Below the pieces are notes generated by a model, which saw only the letters and a program-made list of their open reading frames with translations, did no database searches and was not told the origin of the DNA. A stretch of DNA of 13,489 nucleotides, from NCBI GenBank assembly GCA_900552585.1, contig USAB01000046.1, positions 1 to 13,489 on the forward strand. Reading direction: 5' to 3'. A program made the translations under genes and the position numbers. The stretch is from an uncultured Coriobacteriaceae bacterium (GTDB lineage: Bacteria; Actinomycetota; Coriobacteriia; Coriobacteriales; Eggerthellaceae). Positions within the stretch are counted from its first letter, which is position 1. Each line of letters opens with the position of its first letter. Shown here in pieces: positions 4,392 to 11,746 of the stretch.

Positions 4392-7334
4392 ATGTTCAAG
4401 AAGAAGCCGAAAAACGATAAGTCCGAACAGCCCGACCTGCAGTCCATTGCGGCGAAGTCCCGCAAGGAAGCAAGCAGCCGAAAGCGCAGCAATCGGAAAA
4501 AGGCGGAGTCCCGCGCGAAAGACGGCAAGGCTTCTGCCGAAAGCACGGGCGCCGAGAAAGACGTTGCGAAGCGCACTTCGAAGCAGGCAACCGGCAAGGA
4601 CAACGGCAAGGGGAAGAAGAATTCCCGCAAGCGTTCCCACAACGTGAATCGCCGCAACATCTGGCTGCTCATCGCTACCACGTTGCTGGTCATCGGCTCC
4701 ATCTGGATGTTCATGCCGCCCGACCAGAAGATCAATCAGGGTCTGGATATCCAAGGCGGCCTGTCCGTGGTGCTGACCGCATCCGAGACGGATTCCGATA
4801 ACGGCACCATCAGCCAGGAGAACCTGGAGAAGAGCCGGGCCATCATTGAGAACCGCGTTAATGCGCTGGGCGCTTCCGAGACATCCGTGCAGGTGCAAGG
4901 CAACAACCAGATCCTGGTGCAGATCCCCGGCATGACAGACGCCGAAACGGCGCTGCAGACCATTGGACAGACCGGCAAGCTGGAATTCGCACGCCTGGAT
5001 TCGTTCACGGATTCCAGCGTCGTTCAGAAGATCGAAAAAAACGAATACGGCCAGGAAGGCACCGTCACGGACAGCTTCGGCAACACACTGCCGTCCGGCA
5101 AGACGGAGCACCTGAAGGTCAAGTCCGGAACGTATACGCCTATCGTCACGGGTGAGAACATCACGCGCGTATCCGTGGATCGCGCAAGTGATACGTCGCA
5201 GTACTACGCCGTGAACCTGACGCTTGATTCTGCAGGCACGAAGGCGTTTGCGGAGGCTTCGAAGGATCTGGTCAGCACGCACGGGCAGATTGTCATCCTG
5301 CTGGATGGCGAGGTGCAGTCCGCGCCGGCCGTCCAAAGCGAGATCGACAACGGCCAGGTGTCCATCACCGGCAACTACACGCAGACGGAGGCACAGGCAC
5401 TGCAGACGGTGCTGGAGTCCGGCTCGCTGCCGGTGAGCTTCACGTTCTCGCAGAGCTCCGTCGTCGGCCCCACGCTGGGCCAAGGCGCACTGGCCCTGGG
5501 TGTTCTGGTCGCCGGCATCGGCCTGCTGCTGGTCATGCTATACCTGCTGTTCTTCTACCGCGGCCTGGGCATGATCAACGCTGGCGCCATCCTGGTGTTC
5601 GCCGTGCTCTACTTGGGCATCCTGGCAACGCTTTCGCATTTCGGCCTGTTCAGCCTGTCCCTTGCAGGCGTGGCCGGCATCGTGCTGACAATCGGCATGG
5701 CGGCAGACTCGTCCGTGCTGACATTAGAGAGATTCAGAGAAGAGATACGTATGGGCAGAAGCGTGCGCGCCGCCAGCATCACCGGCGTCCGCCACGCCAT
5801 CCAGACGTCCATCGACGCCGACCTGGTTACGCTGGTGTCCGCACTCTGCTTGTTCTTCCTGGCATCCGCATCCGTCAAGGGCTTCGGCCTGACGCTGGCC
5901 CTGGGCATCTTCTGCGATATCGCCATGATGCTGCTGTTTAAGGCTCCGTTGATCCGCCTGTTGGCGCCCCGTGTCATTGCGAAGCATCCGGGCTTCTGGG
6001 ATATCAAGGACAGCCAGCAGGCTTCCGAGCAGTTCGCTCGCCTGTCCGAGGCTGAGGGCCAGTCGCAGGAGGCGGCCGAATCCGGCTACATGATCAGCCA
6101 CGATGTCACGCAGAAGATATTGGAGTCGCGCATAGGCGAGAAGGCGAAGTCTCTCATGGACGGCCTCGGTGCAATGAAGGGCCGCTTCATCAAGAAGGAC
6201 ATCAACTTCCTGGGGTATCGCAAGGTGTTCCTGACCGTTTCGGCCGTGCTGGTCGTGGCGTCGTTCGCCGTGTTCGGCATCCGCGGCCTTGACCTGGGTA
6301 TCGAGTTCGTGGGCGGCACGTCCGTCACGCTCAACCAAACGGGCGACATCTCCACCGATCAGATGCGCCAGGCATTCCAGGACGCAGGGGTCAACGATCC
6401 CGTGATTCAGACCATCACCACGAACGGCGAGCAGGGCATGATGGTCCGTACCACGGACACTTCAGCCGAGCATGCGTCCAGCGTGGCATCGAAGGTTGCG
6501 GATAGCCTGGGCCTGTCTGCGAACAACATCCAAGTGGAAACCATCGGACCCGACTGGGGCTCCAGCGTCATCCAATCGTCGCTGATCGCATTCTTCGTCT
6601 CGTTGGCGCTGATCATCGTGTATGTGGCCATTAGATTCGAATTCCGAATGGGCGTCATGGCCGTGGTGGCCTTGCTGCACGACCTCATAATCGTTGTGGG
6701 CATCTACGCCCTGGTGGGCAGGGAGGTGAACCCGAACACCATTGCCGCCCTGTTGACGATCTTAGGCTATTCGCTCTACGACACCGTCGTCGTGTTCCAC
6801 CGCATGGTGGACAACAGCAAAAACCTGGACATCCGCTGCTCGTTCATGACGATGGCGAACCACTCCATCAACCAGGTGTTCGTACGTACCATCAACACGT
6901 CGCTTACGTCGCTGATCCCGGTTCTGGCTATGTTGTTCTTCGGCAGCGAAACGCTGAAGGACTTCGCATTCGCCATGGCCATCGGCCTGATCCTCGGTTC
7001 GTATTCCTCCATCGGCGTTGCGTCGCCGCTGTACGCCATGTGGAAGTCTCGTTCCGCCGAGAACCAGAAGCTCGTGAAGCGCTATGGTACGGAAGTCGGG
7101 AACTTTTCGTTCAAAGAAGCCGCTCGCTTCAAGCCCGCCCCGGTGCCCGCCGCCGTCACGCCGGAACCTGCCGCTGCGGGAACGGTTCCCACGCCGAACA
7201 GCGCCGAGGCGATCCAGGCTGCATCCTCTGCAAGCAGTACGACGGCAGCCGAACCTGCCAAGCCGGCAAACACCGCGAAGAGCGGCGGAAAGAATAAATT
7301 CAAGAGCAACCACCACTATCGAAAGAAGAACTAG
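4392..7334 (+). CDS. secD: Fused protein translocase subunit SecDF
   Basis: The 980-residue membrane protein joins SecD and SecF in one chain; it uses ion flow to pull preproteins out of the SecYEG channel. Residues 1-88 are lysine/arginine-rich and probably disordered. TM1 is about 90-108, then GLDIQGGLSVVL and the large extracellular P1 domain, then five SecD membrane helices ending near residue 530. The SecF half starts near 609 (YRKVFLTVSAVLV), with GIEFVGGTSV and a final helix set. Ion-path residues are kept: D439 (GMAADSSVL), D797 (GYSLYDTVV) and R832 (FVRTINTSL). The tail of about 75 residues is Pro/Ala/Ser-rich with a basic end. I chose ATG 4392, with AAAAGGG upstream; an ATG at 4290 would overlap the -10 box and add unlike residues. 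yajC, often adjacent, is absent. The stop abuts the next start. Confidence 0.95.
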   Translation: MFKKKPKNDKSEQPDLQSIAAKSRKEASSRKRSNRKKAESRAKDGKASAESTGAEKDVAKRTSKQATGKDNGKGKKNSRKRSHNVNRRNIWLLIATTLLVIGSIWMFMPPDQKINQGLDIQGGLSVVLTASETDSDNGTISQENLEKSRAIIENRVNALGASETSVQVQGNNQILVQIPGMTDAETALQTIGQTGKLEFARLDSFTDSSVVQKIEKNEYGQEGTVTDSFGNTLPSGKTEHLKVKSGTYTPIVTGENITRVSVDRASDTSQYYAVNLTLDSAGTKAFAEASKDLVSTHGQIVILLDGEVQSAPAVQSEIDNGQVSITGNYTQTEAQALQTVLESGSLPVSFTFSQSSVVGPTLGQGALALGVLVAGIGLLLVMLYLLFFYRGLGMINAGAILVFAVLYLGILATLSHFGLFSLSLAGVAGIVLTIGMAADSSVLTLERFREEIRMGRSVRAASITGVRHAIQTSIDADLVTLVSALCLFFLASASVKGFGLTLALGIFCDIAMMLLFKAPLIRLLAPRVIAKHPGFWDIKDSQQASEQFARLSEAEGQSQEAAESGYMISHDVTQKILESRIGEKAKSLMDGLGAMKGRFIKKDINFLGYRKVFLTVSAVLVVASFAVFGIRGLDLGIEFVGGTSVTLNQTGDISTDQMRQAFQDAGVNDPVIQTITTNGEQGMMVRTTDTSAEHASSVASKVADSLGLSANNIQVETIGPDWGSSVIQSSLIAFFVSLALIIVYVAIRFEFRMGVMAVVALLHDLIIVVGIYALVGREVNPNTIAALLTILGYSLYDTVVVFHRMVDNSKNLDIRCSFMTMANHSINQVFVRTINTSLTSLIPVLAMLFFGSETLKDFAFAMAIGLILGSYSSIGVASPLYAMWKSRSAENQKLVKRYGTEVGNFSFKEAARFKPAPVPAAVTPEPAAAGTVPTPNSAEAIQAASSASSTTAAEPAKPANTAKSGGKNKFKSNHHYRKKN

Positions 7335-7670
7335 ATGAGCAAAGAGGAAATCCGCGAGGGCAGCGCGCCTAATTTCTGCCCGCCCGAGAAAGAGGGAACG
7401 GTCCTGTCGTTCGTGGATGAAAAGAACGAGCAGGTCGACCTTGAGTTCCTGGGCCTGATCCTGGATGGGGACACGCGTTTCGGGTTTTTCTTCCCCGTAT
7501 CTGAAGACGAGCCGGCACTTTCGTCCGGCGAAGTGGTGGTCCTAGAGGTCACGGAGCTTGACGAGGATGGCCAGCCGGCTGCGTTCGAGCTGATCGAGGA
7601 CGAAGCTGTGGCTGAAGACGCCTATCGCCAGTTCCAGGAGGCAACGAAGGACCTGTACCGCTTCGAGTAG
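7335..7670 (+). CDS. DUF1292-type small acidic protein
   Basis: The 111-residue product begins at the ATG directly after the secDF TAG with no gap, so it depends on the same transcript and probably on translational coupling. The central part (about residues 21-95) has the DUF1292 look: a strand reading GTVLSFVDEKNEQVDLEFLG, then a strand pair FGFFFPV, then VVVLEVTELDEDG, and a closing acidic helix with ELIEDEAVAEDAYRQFQE. The family is common in Firmicutes and relatives and has no established function. There are no membrane segments, no signal peptide and no cysteine pairs. Placement behind secDF hints at a role in export or envelope housekeeping, but that rests only on position. A convergent hairpin follows. 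Confidence 0.8.
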   Translation: MSKEEIREGSAPNFCPPEKEGTVLSFVDEKNEQVDLEFLGLILDGDTRFGFFFPVSEDEPALSSGEVVVLEVTELDEDGQPAAFELIEDEAVAEDAYRQFQEATKDLYRFE

Positions 7671-7702
7671 CGAATGCGGCTATATTGCCGATACCGCAAC
7701 GA

Positions 7703-7736
7703 AAGGGCCGGGGTGCGTATTCGCAGCTCGGCCCTT
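7703..7736. terminator. Bidirectional terminator between DUF1292 gene and ecfA2
   Basis: AAGGGCCG (7703-7710) pairs with CGGCCCTT (7729-7736), and a second inner stem TGCG/CGCA (7714-7717 / 7722-7725) closes on a TATT loop. It sits between convergent genes, 33 bases after one stop and 5 bases after the other. Downstream T-runs are short on both strands (TTGTTGTT plus, TTTCGTT minus), so efficiency is uncertain. Confidence 0.7.
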
Positions 7737-7740
7737 GTTG

Positions 7741-8643
7741 TTACGACGGACGGCGCAGCGCCCGCACCAGCGCATCCGCCAGTGCTTCGGCTGTATCGGC
7801 GTCTGGAGGGATATCGAACCCGTTCTGCCGCAGGCACGATGCCATCCGCAGCAGTTCCGGCGCTTCCAATCCGCAGGATGCCAGCCGTTCTGCGTCGGAG
7901 AGCGCCCGGGCAGGTGTTCCGCGGTCGGCGATGCTTCCCTGATCCATGATCAGGACCTGATCGCAGCGCATCAGCAGGTTCATGTCATGCGACGTCATGA
8001 CAATGGGCATGCCCTGTTCGCGTAATTGATCCAGCAGTGCCGCCAGATCCCGGCGGTGTGCGGGATCCTGGCCGGCGGTGGGCTCGTCAAGCGCCAGGAC
8101 GTCCGGGCGCAGGGCAAGGACGCCGGCGAAGGCGACGCGCCGTTGCTCGCCGCCCGAAAGGCTGAACGGGTTGCGGTCCCACAGCGCTTCCGGGACGCCG
8201 GCCGCGCGCAGCGCCCATTCGGCATCGCGTTCGGCGTGCTCGCGGTCTAAGCCCCGGTTGCGCGGTCCGAACGCCGCATCGGCGCGCACGGTCTGCGAGA
8301 ACAGCTGCCGTTCCGGGTATTGGAACACGAGGCCGACGCGCAGCGGATGGGAGCCATCGCCGTCAGATGCGCGAACAATCCGTCCGCTTTGGGGTTCCAG
8401 CAGACCGGCGAGCAGTTTCAGCAGCGTGCTCTTGCCGCTTCCCGTGGCGCCGGCGATGCCCAGAATTCCGGGGCCTTCGAGCGAAAACGAAACATCGCGG
8501 ACGACGGCGCGCTCCGCAGGGGCATCGACGTCGGCCTCCTTCCGCCTGCCGCGCTTCCTTCTGCGTTTGTCCTGCATGCGGGTCGTATTTGCTTTCCGGC
8601 CGACATCGCGATAGGCGAACGATACTCCTTCGAATGCAATCAT
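7741..8643 (-). CDS. ecfA2: ECF transporter ATPase EcfA2
   Basis: EcfA2 is one of two ABC ATPases that power energy-coupling-factor importers of vitamins and metal ions, acting on the inner face of the membrane with EcfT and interchangeable S components. The 300-residue product has Walker A GATGSGKST (65-73), Q-loop FQYPERQLF (Q108), signature LSGGE (162-166), Walker B LALDEP (D186, catalytic E187) and switch H219 in TSHDM. FQYPERQLF and the DEPTAGQDP run favour EcfA2 over EcfA1. ATG 8643 overlaps the upstream TGA as ATGA and has AGGAGG seven bases before it. Odd: residues 16-45 form a strongly basic insertion (RRRKRGRRK core) between the first strands, absent from ordinary EcfA2 proteins. 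No ecfT follows; the next gene is convergent. Confidence 0.9.
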   Translation of the reverse strand: MIAFEGVSFAYRDVGRKANTTRMQDKRRRKRGRRKEADVDAPAERAVVRDVSFSLEGPGILGIAGATGSGKSTLLKLLAGLLEPQSGRIVRASDGDGSHPLRVGLVFQYPERQLFSQTVRADAAFGPRNRGLDREHAERDAEWALRAAGVPEALWDRNPFSLSGGEQRRVAFAGVLALRPDVLALDEPTAGQDPAHRRDLAALLDQLREQGMPIVMTSHDMNLLMRCDQVLIMDQGSIADRGTPARALSDAERLASCGLEAPELLRMASCLRQNGFDIPPDADTAEALADALVRALRRPS

Positions 8644-9497
8644 CGGACTTCCTCCTGTTCGCGAAGAGATGCCGCAGTCTGCGCAAATTCCATCTCCGAC
8701 CTGCAGAACGGCATGGTGAATCCACACTCGGCAAGAAGGCGCTGCAAAACGACGGGTAGCGGTTCTGCGAGCGACAGACGCTCTACTAGGGCGCGGTTGC
8801 CGAACACGTTCTCGGGCGCGTCGTCGCAGGCAATGCGCCCGGCTTCCAAGACGATGATGCGGTCCGCGCGCAGTGCCTCGTCCATGAAATGCGTGACGGA
8901 TACCGTTGCAATGCCGTGAGCGCGCTGGCTATCCAGCAGTTCTTCCAAACTGCGGCGCCCGCGCGGGTCGAGCATGCTTGACGCCTCGTCCAGCACCAGC
9001 GCTTGCGGCCGCATAGCCAGCGCGCCGGCAATGGCAAGCCGCCGCTTCTGCCCGCCGGAAAGCGAAGCGACCGGGCGCTGAGCGAATGCGGCCAGGCCTA
9101 CGGCTTCCAGCGCTGCCTGCGCTCGGCACTGTACCTCGTTGCGCGTCAGTCCGAGATTCGCGGGCCCGAAGGCCGCTTCGTCCTCGACGACGCTCTCTAC
9201 CAACTGGTCATCGGGGTTCTGGAACACGTAGCCGCAGGCGGTATGGACGGCGGACGCCGTTTCGGCATCGCCTGTATCGTGCCCATTCACGGTGACGGTG
9301 CCCTTGTCGGGTATCAGCAAGCCGCAGGCGAGCTTCGCCAAGGTGCTCTTGCCGCTACCGTTGCCCCCTACGATGGCAACGGACTGCCCGGAATCCACGT
9401 CGAACGACAAGTCGCGCACGGCCCATTGATCGACAGTGGCGCCAGGATAGCGGAACCAGACGTTCTGAAAGCTGATGAGGGGGCGTTGAGCTGCCAT
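8640..9497 (-). CDS. ecfA1: ECF transporter ATPase EcfA1
   Basis: The 285-residue ABC ATPase is the partner of EcfA2. It has Walker A GGNGSGKST (44-52), Q-loop FQNPDDQLV (Q93), signature LSGGQ (146-150), Walker B LVLDEASSMLDP (D170, catalytic E171) and switch H203 in VTHFMDEA. The FQNPDDQ and DEASSMLDP forms are typical of EcfA1. It starts at ATG 9497, with GGGAGG four bases upstream, and its TGA overlaps the ecfA2 ATG, giving tight 1:1 coupling as expected for a heterodimer. Upstream is a 260-bp gap shared with a divergent symporter gene. The membrane partner EcfT and any S component must be encoded elsewhere. Confidence 0.92.
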   Translation of the reverse strand: MAAQRPLISFQNVWFRYPGATVDQWAVRDLSFDVDSGQSVAIVGGNGSGKSTLAKLACGLLIPDKGTVTVNGHDTGDAETASAVHTACGYVFQNPDDQLVESVVEDEAAFGPANLGLTRNEVQCRAQAALEAVGLAAFAQRPVASLSGGQKRRLAIAGALAMRPQALVLDEASSMLDPRGRRSLEELLDSQRAHGIATVSVTHFMDEALRADRIIVLEAGRIACDDAPENVFGNRALVERLSLAEPLPVVLQRLLAECGFTMPFCRSEMEFAQTAASLREQEEVR

Positions 9498-9757
9498 AAG
9501 GCCTCCCTTTTACCTACCACATTCGGGGTGAATGCGCCCCTTGCGGATAAATGAAACACACTGCAATGGTTTGGAAACCAAACGGCAACATATGTTCATA
9601 TACTTTTCATTCATAGGCTAGAACCCTATCAGAGTTGGGTGTTTGAAGCGTGGACTGACGGGTTCGCAGGCATTCGAAATCAATTGCCCGCAATGGTCGC
9701 TTCATCGGTGTTCGATAGCGGGACTGCGCTTCATCTGCATATGAGAGAGTGGGGCTC
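9498..9757. other. Divergent intergenic region with palindromes and repeats
   Basis: This 260-bp gap between ecfA1 (minus) and the symporter gene (plus) must hold both promoters. I see GTTTGG-AAA-CCAAAC (9569-9583), the perfect palindrome AACATATGTT (9587-9596), ATTGC-CC-GCAAT (9683-9694), and a nine-base direct repeat CGCTTCATC (9698-9706 and 9727-9735) whose first seven bases are also present inverted at 9644-9650 (TGAAGCG). No convincing -35/-10 pair and no known riboswitch pattern was found. Confidence 0.55.
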
Positions 9758-11176
9758 ATGGACGTACTGGCGGTATTGGATTCGATAGACTCCTTTGTGT
9801 GGGGTCCGGCAATGATTTGCCTGTTGCTGGGATCGCACATCTTCCTGACGTTTCGCACGGGTATCATCCAGCGCAAGATCGGCACCGGCATCAAGCTTTC
9901 GGTGACTAAGGATCCGCAGGCCGAAGGCGACATCAGCCAGTTCCAGGCACTTGCGACGGCGCTTTCCGCCACCATCGGCACCGGCAACATCGTTGGCGTG
10001 GGCACGGCCATTTTGGCGGGCGGTCCGGGTGCGGTGCTGTGGATGTGGCTGACCGGCGTGTTCGGCATCGCCACGAAGTACTCCGAGACGTTCATTTCCG
10101 TGAAGTACCGCGTCAAGGACCATAGGGGCGAGATGCTGGGCGGCGCCATGTACGCCTGGAAGCGCGCGTTCAAGCGCAAGGACGGCAGCACCCCCGTTTG
10201 GGCGGCCTTCTTCGCTGGTGCTTTTGCCCTGTTCGCGGCCATCGCCTCGTTCGGCATCGGCTCCGCCGTGCAGTCGTCCTCCATGGCGGGCATCATCACT
10301 GCGAACTTCCCCGACGCTCCCACGTGGCTCATCGGCCTGTGCATCGTGGTGCTGGTCAGCCTTGTCATCTTCGGCGGCATCAGCCAGATTGCGAAGGTCT
10401 GCCAGGTGCTGGTTCCGTTTATGGCCATTGCCTATTCCGTGGGCTGCATCGTGATCATCTGCATGAATGCCGAATACGTATGGCCGGCCATCCAGATGAT
10501 CTGCACGTGTGCATTCACACCACAGGCCGCATTTGGCGGTGCCGTGGGTTCCGGCCTCATGGCGGCACTGCAATTCGGCTGTGCCCGCGGCCTGTTCTCG
10601 AACGAGTCCGGCCTGGGCTCCGCTCCCATCGTGGCCGCTGCTGCCTCCACCCGCAACCCGGCCCGCCAGGCGTTGGTTTCCATGACCGGCACGTTTTGGG
10701 ACACGGTCATCATCTGCGCGCTGACCGGCATTGTGCTGGTATCCACCGGCATTGCGAATCCCGACATGTTTGCAGACGGCGCCATCACGAAGGGCGCCGA
10801 GCTTACGAGCGTGGCGTTTGCGCAGATTCCGGTCGTGGGTACGCCCATTCTGATCTTCGGCATGATTACGTTCGCCTTCTCCACCATCATCGGATGGAGC
10901 TACTACGGCAATCGCTGCGTCACATACCTGCTTGGCTCCAAAGCCATTCGCCCGTACCAGGTCGTCTACGTGATCGTGGCGTTCCTTGGCGTCATCGGCG
11001 TCGGCGACATGGTGTGGACATGCTCGGACATTGCGAACGCGTTGATGGCCATTCCGAACATCATCGTGGTGCTGGCGCTTTCGGGCATCATTGCGAAGGA
11101 GACGAAGCATTATGTATGGAGGGGCAACCTGGACGAGGTGAGCAAAGAGGAGATTCCCGTCGTTGCCGCAAAATAG
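9758..11176 (+). CDS. Sodium:alanine symporter, AGCS family
   Basis: This 472-residue integral membrane transporter belongs to the alanine or glycine:cation symporter family, which imports small neutral amino acids with Na+ (or H+). Family signatures are ALATALSATIGTGNIVGV (about residues 64-81), GGPGAVLWMW just after, and FSNESGLGSAPIVAAAA (about 279-296). About eleven hydrophobic segments are visible. Many AGCS proteins read SNEAGMGSAP at the last motif; the Ser/Leu variant here is within normal range. The substrate (alanine, glycine or another) cannot be decided. ATG 9758 is preferred, with GAGAG eight bases upstream; a GTG at 9749 would add three residues. The gene stands alone, divergent from ecfA1, with a 570-bp gap after it. 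Confidence 0.93.
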   Translation: MDVLAVLDSIDSFVWGPAMICLLLGSHIFLTFRTGIIQRKIGTGIKLSVTKDPQAEGDISQFQALATALSATIGTGNIVGVGTAILAGGPGAVLWMWLTGVFGIATKYSETFISVKYRVKDHRGEMLGGAMYAWKRAFKRKDGSTPVWAAFFAGAFALFAAIASFGIGSAVQSSSMAGIITANFPDAPTWLIGLCIVVLVSLVIFGGISQIAKVCQVLVPFMAIAYSVGCIVIICMNAEYVWPAIQMICTCAFTPQAAFGGAVGSGLMAALQFGCARGLFSNESGLGSAPIVAAAASTRNPARQALVSMTGTFWDTVIICALTGIVLVSTGIANPDMFADGAITKGAELTSVAFAQIPVVGTPILIFGMITFAFSTIIGWSYYGNRCVTYLLGSKAIRPYQVVYVIVAFLGVIGVGDMVWTCSDIANALMAIPNIIVVLALSGIIAKETKHYVWRGNLDEVSKEEIPVVAAK

Positions 11177-11307
11177 CCCTGTCTTCCCGAATCGTGCGAA
11201 ACCTTCGGGCAACGGGCTCCGTCAGCTGCCCTTGCCGGGCCGATCCCCTTGGGTGATTGCAATCCGCTATCGGTTCCAGACGGGCACAACGCATCTCTAT
11301 TGGATGG

Positions 11308-11324
11308 CTTTCCCGAGGGGAAAG
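11308..11324. repeat. Perfect 7-bp hairpin in the symporter-aroE gap
   Basis: CTTTCCC (11308-11314) and GGGAAAG (11318-11324) are exact complements around a GAG loop. No T-tract follows, so it is not an intrinsic terminator. It is the strongest of several hairpins between 11207 and 11380. Confidence 0.55.
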
Positions 11325-11416
11325 ATAATGGGGTGCGGACGGAAGCTGGTCGTTGATGCCGGTTGCCGAAAGCCGCAACGTATACAAGGGAACCTGGTAT
11401 CGGGGAATCGTTGTGG

Positions 11417-11530
11417 ATGCAGAAGTATATGGAGGGGCAATCGCTCGTCGATCCGTCCGCACGGTTCACCTCTTACGATTCAGTGGACTTGGTCGGATTC
11501 GTCATCGAAGCCGTGACGATGCCGAAGTGA
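11417..11530 (+). CDS. Doubtful 37-residue reading frame, possibly a gene remnant
   Basis: The frame starts at ATG 11417 and ends at TGA 11528. About three quarters of its codons end in G or C, as in the neighbouring genes, and the amino acid mix (GQSLVDPSARFTSYDSVDLVGFVIEAV) looks protein-like. A GGGGA lies ten bases upstream, which is rather far for a ribosome binding site. I recognise no family. It could be a small protein, the tail of a decayed gene, or chance. Confidence 0.2.
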   Translation: MQKYMEGQSLVDPSARFTSYDSVDLVGFVIEAVTMPK

Positions 11531-11746
11531 GTCATTGGCAATGGCAGAATATCCGGCTCCTGTTTGATGCAAGAAACGGGCGGACGGCGCACCGGTGTCG
11601 AAAACTGGCCATGATGAAATAAATGGGGTATTGAGTGCTCGGGCTTTTCAATTAGTCTCTAGATATATCAGAACGTAATAAGTATATCGACGATCATTAT
11701 TAACGCTGATGATTGGACGGTATCATCTGGAGAAGGAGCACCCGCC

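Larger units (their letters stand above)
11177..11746. other. 570-bp gene-free stretch with hairpins and possible coding debris
   Basis: No gene was recognised. Short reading frames exist in all three plus frames but none looks complete. Visible structure: GGGCAACGG paired with CCGT...TGCCC (11207-11231), CCGAT/ATCGG (11240-11244 / 11269-11273) enclosing the perfect palindrome GATTGCAATC (11255-11264), CTTTCCC-GAG-GGGAAAG (11308-11324), and GTTGC/GCAAC (11362-11366 / 11375-11379). From about 11640 the sequence becomes AT-rich and should include the aroE promoter, which I could not place exactly. It may hold a structured RNA, a decayed gene or both. Confidence 0.5.

Noticed and set aside
4371..5483. 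Minus-strand 370-residue reading frame opposite secDF
   Set aside because: Antisense shadow; the plus strand is unambiguously SecDF.
9731..11212. Long minus-strand reading frame (493 residues) opposite the symporter
   Set aside because: It is rich in His, Asp, Gly and Arg, typical of the antisense frame of a GC-rich gene, and the plus strand encodes a clear AGCS transporter.
11330..11475. Group II intron ends (GTGCG near 11333 and CGCACGGTTC near 11462)
   Set aside because: The distance of about 140 bases is far too short for domains I-V, and the domain V 5' half with its catalytic triad is missing.
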